DNA of 64,000 nt from Candidatus Aalborgicola lynettensis. GTDB taxonomy: Bacteria; Pseudomonadota; Gammaproteobacteria; Burkholderiales; Burkholderiaceae_C. Within the stretch, counting starts at the first letter, position 1, and each line of letters begins with the position of its first letter. Positions 54,893 through 63,821 of the stretch are shown piece by piece. The stretch is from positions 1 to 64,000 of the forward strand of contig JADJZE010000002.1 in NCBI GenBank assembly GCA_016719405.1. The letters run 5' to 3'. The notes under the pieces are model-generated. The model had not been told where the DNA came from. It saw only the letters and a program-made list of their open reading frames with translations, and searched no databases. Position numbers and translations under genes: made by a program.

Positions 54893-54951
54893 CACTCCTG
54901 AATTGATAGCTGCATCCGCACGCCAGACGTGCGCAAAAGCACTATTTGGCA
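54893..54951 (+). repeat. Stem-loop repeat of the array, unit 5
   Basis: CACTCCTGAATTGATAGCTGC, ATCCGCACGCCAGACG, TGCGCAAAAGCACTATTTGG, followed by CACACAAGATTTGG and a ubiD end. Confidence 0.92.
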
Positions 54952-54964
54952 CACAAGATTTGGC

Positions 54965-55180
54965 TCACAAGCCCAAGGTCTGCCACACCCCATCCATCCG
55001 CGCCGTGACCTCCGGCGTCATGGCAATGGTGGTGCCCCACTCCCGCTGCGTCTCGCCCGGGCCATTGGTTGGTGGCGTCGGGCCCCATCTTGCTGCCCAG
55101 GCCGCTCACCGGTGAGGCAAAGTCCAGGTAGTCGATGGGGTGTTTTGCACCAGCATGGCGTCGCGCACGTTCGCGTCTTC
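54965..55180 (-). pseudogene. ubiD 3'-end copy, unit 5
   Basis: Starts at the complement of the stop codon and covers the last 60 or so codons, with single-base indels (for example one extra G in CCCGGGCCATTGG and one lost in GATGGGGTG). Near 55170 it jumps between two GTCGCGCACG strings that are 95 bp apart in unit 8, leaving a deletion. Confidence 0.9.
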
Positions 55181-55213
55181 ATCACTAGTGATAGCATATA
55201 TGCATGAAAATCT

Positions 55214-55624
55214 GTGCTGGACACCGATGTCATTGGTGCCGCCCTGCGCAGTCCTTCGGGTGCCTGCGCCGAGTTGCTTCGCCGGGCCCGGCGTGCAGAG
55301 CTCGCTTTGTCGGCCAGTGTCAGCCTGTTCATGGAGTACGAGGCGGTGTGCACCCGGCCCGAGCATTTGGCAGCATCGGGCTTGAGTAATCACCAGCTTG
55401 GCTTGTTTCTTGACGGTTTGGCATCGTTTGTACACCCGGTTGAGGTCCATTTTTTGTGGCGACCCCAGTTGCGTGACCCGGCTGATGAGCTGGTTTTAGA
55501 AGCTGCAGTTAACGCATCGGCGCGCACCCTGGTTACGTTCAATCAAAAACACTTTGCCGGCGTAGCCCAGCGGTTTCAATTAGAGGTTTTAACCCCGGGC
55601 GAATTTTTAAGGAGTCTGCCATGA
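55214..55624 (+). CDS. PIN-domain toxin (PIN_3 type)
   Basis: A 136-residue PIN protein from a GTG: LDTDVIGAALRSPSGACAEL, then SVSLFMEYEAVCTRPEHL, DELVLEAAVNASARTLVTFN. A standard start (ATG AAA ATC GTG CTG GAC) seems to have been broken by one extra T, since ATGAAAATC lies just upstream in another frame. If so, translation may be reduced. It overlaps the antitoxin by four bases. Confidence 0.8.
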   Translation: MLDTDVIGAALRSPSGACAELLRRARRAELALSASVSLFMEYEAVCTRPEHLAASGLSNHQLGLFLDGLASFVHPVEVHFLWRPQLRDPADELVLEAAVNASARTLVTFNQKHFAGVAQRFQLEVLTPGEFLRSLP

Positions 55625-55866
55625 GCGATTTGAGCACCTACCCCCTGCGTTTGCCCCGGTCTATCCGGGCGGGTGTTGAGCGTTTGAGCAAGCAAGACGG
55701 TGTCAGCATCAACCAGTTTGTGAGCATTGCGGTGGCCGAAAAAGTGGCCATGATGCAGGCGCAAGACTACTTTTTGCAGCGCGCAGCACGCGCCGACATG
55801 GTGGCGTTTGACCAACTGATGCAGCGCCCCGGCGGGGAGCCGCCGCGCGCGGGTGATGAGCCCTGA
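55621..55866 (+). CDS. RHH antitoxin of the PIN toxin
   Basis: An 81-residue protein: YPLRLPRSIRAGVERLSKQD and SINQFVSIAVAEKVAMMQAQ form an RHH/HicB-like domain. The ATG overlaps the toxin stop (ATGA). AGGAG precedes it. Intact. Confidence 0.83.
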   Translation: MSDLSTYPLRLPRSIRAGVERLSKQDGVSINQFVSIAVAEKVAMMQAQDYFLQRAARADMVAFDQLMQRPGGEPPRAGDEP

Positions 55867-55923
55867 GAGGTTGGCGCCAGCACACGCCCATAGCGAAAGA
55901 CTGCGGGGTTGGGAGATGTTGAA

Positions 55924-55979
55924 TTACTCCTGAATTGATAGCTGTTTGCGCACGCCAGACGTGCGCAAAGGCACTATTT
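55924..55979 (+). repeat. Stem-loop repeat of the array, unit 6
   Basis: ACTCCTGAATTGATAGCTG, TTTGCGCACGCCAGACG, TGCGCAAAGGCACTATTTGG; then CACACAAGATTTCGTTCAC and a ubiD end. Confidence 0.93.
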
Positions 55980-55996
55980 GGCACACAAGATTTCGT

Positions 55997-56162
55997 TCAC
56001 AAACCCAGCGCCTGCCAGAGCGCATCCATCTTGGCGGTCACCTCCGGCGTCATGGCAATGGTGGTGCCCCACTCCCGCTGCGTTTCGCCCGGCCATTTGT
56101 TGGTGGCATCCAGCCCCATCTTGCCGCCCAGGCCGCTCACGGGCGAGGCGAAGTCCAGGTAA
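55997..56162 (-). pseudogene. ubiD 3'-end copy, unit 6
   Basis: The last 55 codons of ubiD ([40 protein letters not shown]) are present without a frameshift. It is cut off at GTCCAGGTA, and unrelated sequence begins. Confidence 0.92.
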
Positions 56163-56370
56163 CCTCGACGCCAAGTTTTATTTGTTCACCCCTCAGTTTG
56201 ATGTAAGCACTTTGAGCGCGTTGCTCATCTCCACGGGACTCGGCAAATGCTTTTGCCCAATGCCCGGGTCGTATTTCCCCGACGGAAATTTCGTACGCCG
56301 CCAGAGCGTATGCGCGCTCGTCCTGTAGATTTTCTGCAATATCTTTTTCTTTTGATTGAAACCACCCCAT
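56137..56370 (-). CDS. Small hypothetical protein reading into a ubiD end
   Basis: A 77-residue, hydrophilic protein ([40 protein letters not shown]). GGGGG sits six bases before the ATG. The last eight or so residues come from ubiD-end DNA read out of frame, so the original C-terminus was probably lost when the junction formed. Family unknown. Confidence 0.55.
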   Translation of the reverse strand: MGWFQSKEKDIAENLQDERAYALAAYEISVGEIRPGHWAKAFAESRGDEQRAQSAYIKLRGEQIKLGVEVTWTSPRP

Positions 56371-56482
56371 AGAACCCCCAAATGACTAGTGAATTAATGG
56401 CAAAAGATTGCAATACGGAACCTGCAGCCAGACCAGCGTTTCTTGTTCGAGTTGGTCTTCGGTCATGGCCCTGTTTCGTTCG

Positions 56483-57527
56483 TCAGATCACCCGCCAGCT
56501 CCGCTTCAATATCGGCAATACTGGGCAAGCTGCGCTCCAGCAGGGCGGCAGGTCGCGCAGCAGCTGGTATTCGGCCACGCCGATGGGTTTGTCAATGCCT
56601 GAGAGCGCGTATTCCGCCACCAGCCGGTTTTGCTGCTTGCACAGCAGCAGGCCAATGGTCGGCTTGTCGTCGGGTGCTTTCACCTGTGCGTCCACCGCAG
56701 CCAGGTAAAAGTTGAGTTGCCCTGCGTGTTCAGGCTTGAAGGCAGTGGCCTTTAGCTCCACCACCACATAACATTTCAGGCGCGTGTGATAAAAAAGCAG
56801 GTCGATAAAGAACTCATCACCCGCGACCTCCAGCCGAAACTGCCGCCCGACAAAGGCAAAGCCAGCACCAACTCCAGCAGAAAGCGGGTGATGTGGCACC
56901 ACCGGGCCGCTTTCAATCTCGCGTCGTGGGCATCGTCGCTCAGGCCGAGAAAGTCGAACAGGTACGGGTCTTTGAGCGTGTCGTGCGCCAGCGCCGAATC
57001 AGGGCGGGCAAGCGGGCTTTGAAGTTGGTCACCGCCGCACCCTGGCGCAAGTGCAAGTGGTTTTTGATGTTGAGGACGGCGTGGTGCGGAGCCAGCCCTG
57101 CTGCGCCGTCGCACTTTTTTTTAGCTCATCCCTCTCGCGCTCCGGTAGCATCGGTTAACTGCGTCAGCAGGGTCACGATATGGAACCACGGCAATTGGTC
57201 AGCAGGCTGCTGACCAAATAGACCTTCCGGGCAATGTTGGGCATAGAACCGCATGTATTTGAGGTTGCTGGACGACCAGCCGCGCATATCGGCAAAGGCG
57301 TCTTTCAGGTCAAGCGCCAGCCGGTCAATGACCTTGGCCCCCCAGCCCTGGGTTTGTTGCCGCTCCAAAATGTCACGCCCCACGCGACCATAAAGCTGCA
57401 CCAGCTCGGCATTGACGGACAGCGAGGCACGTTGCCGGGCCTGGACGATCTGGCCCTTGAGCTGTACCAGCCAGTCGGCGTAGCCTTCGGGCAGGGTGAG
57501 TTGGGATTTGCCGGTGGGTGTGGTCAT
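56483..57527 (-). pseudogene. YhcG/DUF1016 family PD-(D/E)XK nuclease, broken
   Basis: The N-terminal DUF1016 part is intact in one frame (DWLVQLKGQIVQARQRASLS, QLYGRVGRDILERQQTQGWG, RGWSSSNLKYMRFYAQHCPE). The C-terminal nuclease core lies in others: DPYLFDFLGLSDDAHD, FVGRQFRLEVAGDEFFIDLL, CYVVVELKATAFKPEHAGQL. At least three indels separate them. Intact YhcG proteins have about 350 residues and occur with restriction or defence genes. Here it is dead cargo of the array. Confidence 0.85.
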
Positions 57528-57618
57528 GCGGCTCCCTTCATCCGCCTTGCTGGGGCGACGGTTTGAATAGGTGTTTGTGCATCATATTGGTCTGTAGCTC
57601 CCGTGGAATGTGCGCGAC

Positions 57619-57694
57619 CAACGGATAACGACGGATAACGGATAGGAAATTCAACCGCATGAGGCAAAGTATGGCACGGGTTTTGAGCGAAAAA
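57619..57694. repeat. Shared upstream segment, copy 2
   Basis: ACGGATAACGACGGATAACG, GATAGGAAATTCAACCGCA, CAAAGTATGGCACGGGTTTT. Similar to 51904-51975; lies 90-165 bp upstream of the YhcG start. Confidence 0.6.
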
Positions 57695-57781
57695 TCGCTG
57701 CCTTTTTCCAAACTCGGAGCGGGCGCAATCGCTCATTAGCGAGGCCTTGGGCTAAAGGTCGCAAAGTCGGCCTTGGGCCAT

Positions 57782-58462
57782 TCACCAACTGATGCGCTGG
57801 TCGACATCAAAGTCTGGAGCGGGTTGTGCTGCCAAATCCCAGTCTGGCTCGCTTTGCACCGCGTCATCCATCTGCGGCATCACCACCGTCCTCCTCCACA
57901 GCGGTGGCCGCGTGCCGGGGAGATGTGCGGGGGCTCAGACTCCCCCGATGTGATCGAGAATCTTCCTGATCTGTGTGCCCTCGGTGATGAACGCCATCAG
58001 CCGCATCTGTCCGCCACAGATGGGGCACAAGAGCGGGAACACCTGGTAGATGCGGGCGATGAGCACGGCCCAAAGGTAATGGGCTGGGCGCTTGGGTTGT
58101 ACACACGCCCCGGCCTTTGCAGGAATAGGCCACATAGTAGACGTGGCCGCAGTCATCACACCAGGCCCGGGCAAAGCCGTGCGCAAAGATGCCGCACTCG
58201 AGGTACTTGCGAAATGCTTGACGGACATAGGGCTTTGGGGTGTGGTGGTCGCACTGGCCGTCGAACTGGCCGGCGCTGGCGAGTGCGTGCCAGGTCTCGA
58301 AGTGCTCAGCAATGGTTTGGTACAGCAGGGTGCGCTCGGGGTGGCGCGGGTTGTAGAGTTTGGATTTGGTGCCCGATTGACCACCCGCTGACCCTCCGCG
58401 TGCGGGGCCGGGTGGGCGTGCGGATGCAGTAGCGTTTGCACGGAACGGGCGGCGACAGGCAT
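57782..58462 (-). pseudogene. IS91-family transposase with large internal deletion
   Basis: The N-terminal 100 residues include the zinc-finger-like segment CGIFAHGFARAWCDDCGHVY and CKGRGVC. The frame then jumps to the C-terminal region YLWAVLIARIYQVFPLLCPI, MRLMAFITEGTQIRKILDHI and PDFDVDQRISW. The catalytic middle part is missing. The minus-strand start MPVAARSVQ is at 58462. Confidence 0.85.
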
Positions 58463-58564
58463 GGTGCAGCGCTAGTGCGAGCATGTGTGCTCGGATTGGC
58501 TGCACCATAGTACTGTTTTTATATCCAGCTATATCCACCTGAATTGCGGGTGTGGTGGTTCGTT

Positions 58565-58620
58565 TACTCCTGAATTGATAGCTATCTCCGCCCGCCAGAC
58601 GTGCGCAAAAGCACTATTGG
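58565..58620 (+). repeat. Stem-loop repeat of the array, unit 7
   Basis: ACTCCTGAATTGATAGCTA, TCTCCGCCCGCCAGACG, TGCGCAAAAGCACTATTGG; then CATCACAAGATTTCG and a ubiD end. Confidence 0.92.
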
Positions 58621-58636
58621 CATCACAAGATTTCGT

Positions 58637-58806
58637 TCACAAACCCAGCGTCTGCCAGAGCGCATCCATCCGGGCCGTCACCTCCGGCGTCATGGCAATG
58701 GTGCCCCATTCCCGCTGCGTCTCGCCCGGCCATTTGTTGGTGGCGTCCAGCCCCATCTTGCTGCCCAGGCCGCTCACCGGGGAGGCGAAGTCCAGGTAGT
58801 CGATGG
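58637..58806 (-). pseudogene. ubiD 3'-end copy, unit 7
   Basis: The last 56 or so codons, with a three-base deletion in ATGGCAATGGTGCCCC. It ends at CCAGGTAGTCGATGG, nearly the same place as units 6 and 9. Confidence 0.92.
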
Positions 58807-58872
58807 AGGTCCAAGCCGCTACAACGTAAGTGACTTGATCGCTATACTACTTAAAAACATTTGGTAGTATAA

Positions 58873-59919
58873 ATGACACTCCACACCGAATTTTCCCTGG
58901 CTGCACAAACCGCTTTTTCAGGACTGGATGCGGCTGCCCGGCAAGCCGATCTGAACCGCAGCATCGCCGATCTGCCCGGCGGATTTGCAAAGAAAGTGGT
59001 GGCGGGGCGCACCTACTGGTACTACCAGGTCAAGAACCCCGATGGCCAGTTGCGCCAATCCTATGTAGGGCCGGATGATGCTGTCACCCAAGCGCTGATT
59101 CAACGCCACGCAGACCCCGCACACAAACTGGCTCAGCAGCAATTGGTGCGTTTGGCCCGCTCCGCCATGGAACTGGGTTGCGCCGACATCCCACCCAAAC
59201 ACGCACGCGTCTTTGTGCGCTTGGCCGCCAGCGGCTTGTTCTCGGCGGGCGGTATTTTGGTGGGCACGCACGCCTTTCTGGCCTACCAAAACATCTTCGG
59301 TGTGCGTTGGACTGCGGGTGCGGCGACTTTGGATTTGGACTTTGCCCACGCCGGGCGCAACGTCTCACTGGCTTTGCCCGAGAACTTGAAGCTCGACACC
59401 ACTGCAGCCATTGACTCCTTGGAAATGGGCTTTATACCCAACCAGGCGCACACCTCGTTTCGCAAGGCCGACGAGCCGGACTTCGACCTCGACTTCCTCA
59501 CCTCGCGCGGGCGAACTGGCGACACACCCGTGACGCTTTCGCGGCTGAACCTGACCATGCAGCCACTGCGGTTTATGGAGCTGTCACTGCAAGACCCGAT
59601 GCGCGCCACGCTACTCGCCCGCAGCGGCCCCATCGTCGTCAACCTGCCCCGCCCGGAGCGCTACGCACTACACAAGCTGTTGGTCTACGGTGAGCGCGCG
59701 CAAGCGCAGCGTACCAAGGCCCGAAAAGACCTTGCGCAAGCCGCTGCTTTGATGGACTACTTGCTAGTCCACGACACGGCAGAGATCGCGACCATGTGGG
59801 TGGACGTGAACGAACGCGGACCGGGCTGGCGCAGGCGCTTGAAAGAAGGCTTTGATGCGATGAACGCGCTGTATCCTGAGTGTGCATTTGCGCAAACGAT
59901 AGAGCGGGTCACCGCATAG
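58873..59919 (+). CDS. GSU2403-type nucleotidyltransferase-fold protein
   Basis: A 348-residue protein resembling the GSU2403 family: the central nucleotidyltransferase-like segment is GGILVGTHAFLAYQNIFGVR with TLDLDFA, where the two acidic residues would bind metal. Family-like features before it are FAKKVVAGRTYWYYQVKNPD and after it PVTLSRLNLTMQPLRFMELS and RPERYALHKLLVYGERA. Members are usually found on accessory DNA; some related folds are abortive-infection toxins. No antitoxin-like partner is adjacent. It is intact and flanked by two repeat/ubiD units. Confidence 0.75.
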   Translation: MTLHTEFSLAAQTAFSGLDAAARQADLNRSIADLPGGFAKKVVAGRTYWYYQVKNPDGQLRQSYVGPDDAVTQALIQRHADPAHKLAQQQLVRLARSAMELGCADIPPKHARVFVRLAASGLFSAGGILVGTHAFLAYQNIFGVRWTAGAATLDLDFAHAGRNVSLALPENLKLDTTAAIDSLEMGFIPNQAHTSFRKADEPDFDLDFLTSRGRTGDTPVTLSRLNLTMQPLRFMELSLQDPMRATLLARSGPIVVNLPRPERYALHKLLVYGERAQAQRTKARKDLAQAAALMDYLLVHDTAEIATMWVDVNERGPGWRRRLKEGFDAMNALYPECAFAQTIERVTA

Positions 59920-59942
59920 CAGTGCGCTCTTAAGCGCTCAAT

Positions 59943-59999
59943 TACTCCTGAATTGATAGCTGCTTCCGCCCGCCAGACGTGCGCAAAAGCACTATTGGC
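59943..59999 (+). repeat. Stem-loop repeat of the array, unit 8
   Basis: ACTCCTGAATTGATAGCTG, CTTCCGCCCGCCAGACG, TGCGCAAAAGCACTATTGG; then CACACAAGATTTCG and a ubiD end. Confidence 0.93.
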
Positions 60000-60013
60000 A
60001 CACAAGATTTCGT

Positions 60014-60375
60014 TCACAAACCCAGCGTCTGCCAGAGCGCATCCATCTTGGCGGTCACCTCTGGCGTCATGGCACTGGTGGTGCCCCACTCGCGCTGGGT
60101 CTCACCCGGCCGTTTGTTGGTGGCGTCCAGCCCCATCTTGCTGCCCAGGCCGCTCACGGGCGAGGCGAAGTCCAGGTAGTCGATGGGCGTGTTTTGCACC
60201 AGCATGGCGTCGCGCACGGGGTCCACGCGGGTGGTCAGGGCCCAGATCACTTCTTTCCAGTCGCGCACGTTCACATCCTCGTCCACCACCACAATGAACT
60301 TGGTGTACATGAACTGGCGCAGGTGGCGTCGGGGTAGATGTGGCCCTCCAGCACGATCTCGGCGCTGGCGGGCAC
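60014..60375 (-). pseudogene. ubiD 3'-end copy, unit 8 (longest)
   Basis: About 120 codons of the UbiD C-terminus: [60 protein letters not shown], then [20 protein letters not shown]. Two substitutions (Trp to Arg, Ile to Ser) and one indel near 60330 show it is not under selection. Its upstream break is next to a secreted-protein gene. Confidence 0.93.
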
Positions 60376-60424
60376 CCTTCGGCTTTAAAATTTTGTGCAC
60401 TACCACTTTGAGGGAGATTTTTGA

Positions 60425-60906
60425 ATGAAACAAGCAAGTTTTTGGCTGGCTGCCTTGCTGGCAGCAGGGTTCACCGCCAGCAACGCGCAGGCAAGCACAG
60501 CGTGCCCGTTCAGTGCAGCAGACATTTCCAAGGCGCTTGGCGTACCGGTGCAAGAAGGCAAGCCGGGGCTTGAATTTTCCGCTGCCGGCATGGTGATGCG
60601 CGACTGCCGCTCGCAAGTAAAAACTTTTCGGTGATGGTGAAAACAAGCCACTACAGCAACCCAGCCGCAAAGATGCCACCAAAATGCTGGCCGGTAAATT
60701 GCGCGCAATACCCAATGACCCGGATGGTGCGGTTATTCAGGAAGGGGCAAGGGCGACCTCACCGACCCGGCGGTTTTCTATGTACGCAATGGCGTAGCAG
60801 TAGAGCTGCGCGTACTGGGCATCTATTACAAAGACCTGAAGTCAAAAGACGCCGACTTGCAGGATATGCGCAAACCAAATTGGCAGCAATAAAGCGCCTG
60901 CAGTAA
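60425..60906 (+). pseudogene. Small secreted protein gene, frameshifted
   Basis: The first frame encodes a signal peptide ([20 protein letters not shown]) and a domain with [17 protein letters not shown] and [10 protein letters not shown], then ends early. Other frames continue [18 protein letters not shown] and DLTDPAVFYVRNGVAVELRV. Intact, it would have about 155 residues with two cysteines. Family unknown. A second, shorter copy is at 62463-62660. Confidence 0.75.
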
Positions 60907-61152
60907 ATCCACTGGTTGCATGAAGGGCCACGGCGCAGTGGCGCTCGGCCCACCACGACGGTCGACATGCCTGGGGCTTTGAGCAGCGAGCACCTGGTCA
61001 CGACGCGCAGCAGCGGGTTGCCGCTGCGCGGCGTTTGCTGCGGAAGCGGAGGGTCAAGTCTTGCAATCAAGCATTTCACCCATTGCCCATATTGAGTCGT
61101 ATTTGTGCAAATACACCTCATTTTTGCGGCGTATCGCTTACAATACGCCTCA
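60907..61152. other. Gap before the Fic gene with one end of a 20-bp direct repeat
   Basis: TCTTGCAATCAAGCATTTCA at 61059-61078 recurs exactly at 62410-62429, on the other side of the Fic gene. GCAAATACACC and GCGGCGTATCGCTTACAATA before the Fic start look promoter-like. No gene is visible. Confidence 0.55.
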
Positions 61153-62396
61153 TGCCCACCTAAACCCGCTCAGCTCCCACGCTACATCTGGCAGCTGGCG
61201 CTTGGCACAGCTCACGTTTGACGCTGCAGCGCTTGCCGCCGCGCTGGACCAAGCCCGGCTGGAACAGGGCCGGTTGCTCGGTTTGTTGGGCGCCATTGGG
61301 CTGGAGCAGGCTAACGCGGTGCAGCGAGAGCTGTTGGGTGCAGGAGGCGCTGGCCACCGCCGCCATTGAAGGTGAGCAGCTCAACCTGGAATCTTTGCGC
61401 TCGTCCGTGGCGCACCGGCTTCAACTGGCCGATGCGCCCGGCCCAGACCGGTCTGTGGAGGGCCTGGTGCAGGTGATGCAAGATGCACTGGCCAACCACA
61501 GCGCCGCCCTGGACCTGGACCGGCTGTGCCGTTGGCAGTCGGCACTATTTCCGGGGGGCACGTCGGGCATCGTGCGCATTGCCGTGGGGCGTGTGCGCGA
61601 CCACGCCGATGCCATGCAAATCGTCAGCGGGCCGCTAGGGCGCGAAATGGTAGTGCACTACGAGGCGCCGCCCTCTGCGCAGGTGGCCGCGCACATGGGC
61701 AAGTTTTTGGCGTGGTTTGAGAGCACACCCAGCCCGCTGCCGTTGCCACCGCAGCTCCACGGTGAATTAGCATTGCACGGGCGGCGCTGGTGCACCTGTG
61801 GTTTGAGTCCATCCACCCGTTTGAAGACGGCAACGGCCGCTTGGGCCGCGCCCTGGCAGACATGGCGCTGGCCCAGGACATGCACGCGCAAAACCACAGG
61901 CCAACCCGGCGCTGGTGCGTGTGTACGGCATGGCCCGCCAGATGCTGAAAACCCGTGCCGCGTATTACGACGCCCTCAACCATGCGCAGCGCCTGCGCGG
62001 CGTTGCACCGAGGCCACAGCGATTGATGCAACGCCTTAGGGCGCAATGGTTTGTGCAGGCGTTTTACGCGTGCTTGCATTGCCAGCCAAGCCGTGGTGCG
62101 GGACGCTACCGACAAAGCGCAGTTCCGGCTTCGTGCGGCGCAGTACCAAACCAATGAACGCCAGCGCAAGGTGCTGGAGCGCCTGCTGGAGGCCGGGCAT
62201 GTGCGCTCGGGCGGGGCTTTCTGGGCGGCATGAGCACCGAGAAATTCGCCAAGATCACCGGCACCTCAAAGCCACCGCGACCCGCGACCTGAGCGACCTG
62301 CTTGCCAAGGGCTTGCTACGCGTTGAAGGTGTAGAGCAGGCTACACGTTACGCAGTGAACGTCCCCGGCTGGGAGCAGCCTGCGCTCAAGCCCTGA
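61153..62396 (+). pseudogene. Fic-domain protein (AMPylator type), multiply frameshifted
   Basis: A Fic protein spread over three frames. The N-terminal part has LTFDAAALAAALDQARLEQG and the inhibitory-helix motif AAIEGEQ (about 61357-61377). The catalytic motif HPFEDGNGR lies at 61814-61840 in a different frame, followed by LADMALAQDM. The C-terminal winged helix is KFAKITGTSKATATRDLSDL in split frames, ending VNVPGWEQPALKP. Intact relatives transfer AMP to target proteins. At least five indels make this copy dead. Confidence 0.85.
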
Positions 62397-62462
62397 GCGC
62401 AGCGCAGGGTCTTGCAATCAAGCATTTCATTCCAATTTCCCATCAAGGTTTACCCACAATTT

Positions 62463-62660
62463 GGTGGTTGCCTTGCTGGCAGCAGGGTTCACCGCCAGCA
62501 ACGCGCAGGCACGCCGGGGCTTGAATTTTCCGCTGCCGGCATGGTGATGCGCGACTGCCGCTACCAGAGTAAAAACTTTACGGTGATGGTGAAAACAAGT
62601 CACTACAGCAACCCCGCAGCCGCAAAGATGCCCCAAAATGCTGGCGGGTAAGTTGCGAGT
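62463..62660 (+). pseudogene. Second, partial copy of the small secreted protein gene
   Basis: GTTGCCTTGCTGGCAGCAGG through AACGCGCAGGCA matches the gene at 60425. About 65 bp are missing, then CGGGGCTTGAATTTTCCGC to CACTACAGCAACCC matches again. This copy keeps a better frame ([20 protein letters not shown]). It is cut off by the IS91 end at about 62665. Confidence 0.85.
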
Positions 62661-62689
62661 TTTTACTGAGCAGCGTGTACCGGGCACAG

Positions 62690-63636
62690 AGTCATCCACG
62701 GATACCTCAGCAGGCGCTCTAGCGCGGCACGGTCGTGCGCTTGGATGCACACACCAGCGTCCACCGAGAAGCCGCCGCCAGCATGTCTTTGGCGTCAGAC
62801 TTCTCCAGTAGGCCCCGCGCAACGAAGGCACGCAGGATGCGTCGGCGCAAATCGGTCTGCACCTGGGCCACGGCATCCGCATCGATGCCGGTGGCCGGGT
62901 GGAAGTTGACGCTCGGCGCTGGGGCTTGAGGGGTGGCGTCCGCGTCGCCCGCGCCTGCCACCGTCTCAAACACCCCATCGACCACGCAGACGTGGAAATG
63001 CACATGCCCGTTCAGACTGGAGCCGAACCGGTGGATAAACGCCACGGCGCCGATGTGCAGGGCCGCCTTGTCGACCTGTGCCGCTCCGGGGCTGTGGGTC
63101 TGCAGGGTTTGCGCGATGACCCGCAGGAAGATGCGCAGCACCCTATTCAGTACCGCCCCGTCGCGCTGCATGAAGTAACGCAGCCGCTTTGGCACGGACA
63201 GTACCCACTGGCGCACCGGCAGGCGGGGGAAGACGTGGTCGCTCAGGTGTGCCGCCGTCTCCACCATGCGCCGTGTGTTGCACGCGGGGCACACGCCACG
63301 GCCTTTGCAGGAGAAGGCCACGAAGTAGTCGTGTCCACAATCCTCACAGCGTGCGCGGGCAAAGCCGTGGGCAAAGATGCCACACTCTCGAGGTACTTGC
63401 GAAATGCCTGACGGACATAGGGCCTTGGGGTGTGGTGGTCGCCCTGGCCGTCGAATTGGCCGGAGCTTGCCCAACTCATGCCAGGTCTCGAAGTGCTCAG
63501 CAATGGTTTGGTACAGCAGGGTTCGCTCAGGGTGGCGCGGGTTGTAGAGTTTGGGTTTGCTGCCCGATTGGCCACCCGCTGACCCTACCGCGTGCGGGTT
63601 TGAGTAGGCTTGCGCGATACGGGCGGCGACAGGCAT
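62690..63636 (-). pseudogene. IS91-family transposase, truncated and frameshifted
   Basis: From MPVAARIAQAYSNPHA at 63636. Includes NPRHPERTLLYQTIAEHFET, a frame-shifted stretch, then CKGRGVCPACNTRRMVETAA and the catalytic region DKAALHIGAVAFIHRFGSSL, NGHVHFHVCVVDGVFE. The C-terminal part after about residue 300 is missing, and the last codons lie in another frame (AALERLLRYP near 62710). It can be read as one long frame, but only because two indels cancel out. Confidence 0.87.
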
Positions 63637-63749
63637 GGTGCAGCGCCAAAGCGAGCGTTTTGGCTCGGGCTGGGTGTGCCATATTACTGTATTTATATCC
63701 AGTTATGTCGACTTAGTATGGCTTGACATGCCATCTGCGGGCACTCATT

Positions 63750-63806
63750 CACTCCTGAATTGATAGCTGCTTCCGCCCGCCAGACGTGCGCAAAAGCACT
63801 ATTTGA
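63750..63806 (+). repeat. Stem-loop repeat of the array, unit 9
   Basis: CACTCCTGAATTGATAGCTGC, TTCCGCCCGCCAGACG, TGCGCAAAAGCACTATTTGA; then CACACAAGATTTCG and the last ubiD end. Confidence 0.93.
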
Positions 63807-63821
63807 CACACAAGATTTCGT

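Noticed and set aside
53859..60375. Open frames on the plus strand across ubiD ends (repeated small proteins of 60-90 residues)
   Set aside because: They are the opposite strand of ubiD coding DNA; the minus strand reads as the conserved UbiD C-terminus.
48669..63806. Classical integron with attC sites
   Set aside because: No tyrosine integron integrase is visible, the repeated block includes coding ubiD sequence, and it lacks the attC core site GTTRRRY arrangement as far as I can see. The array is therefore reported as integron-like in layout only.
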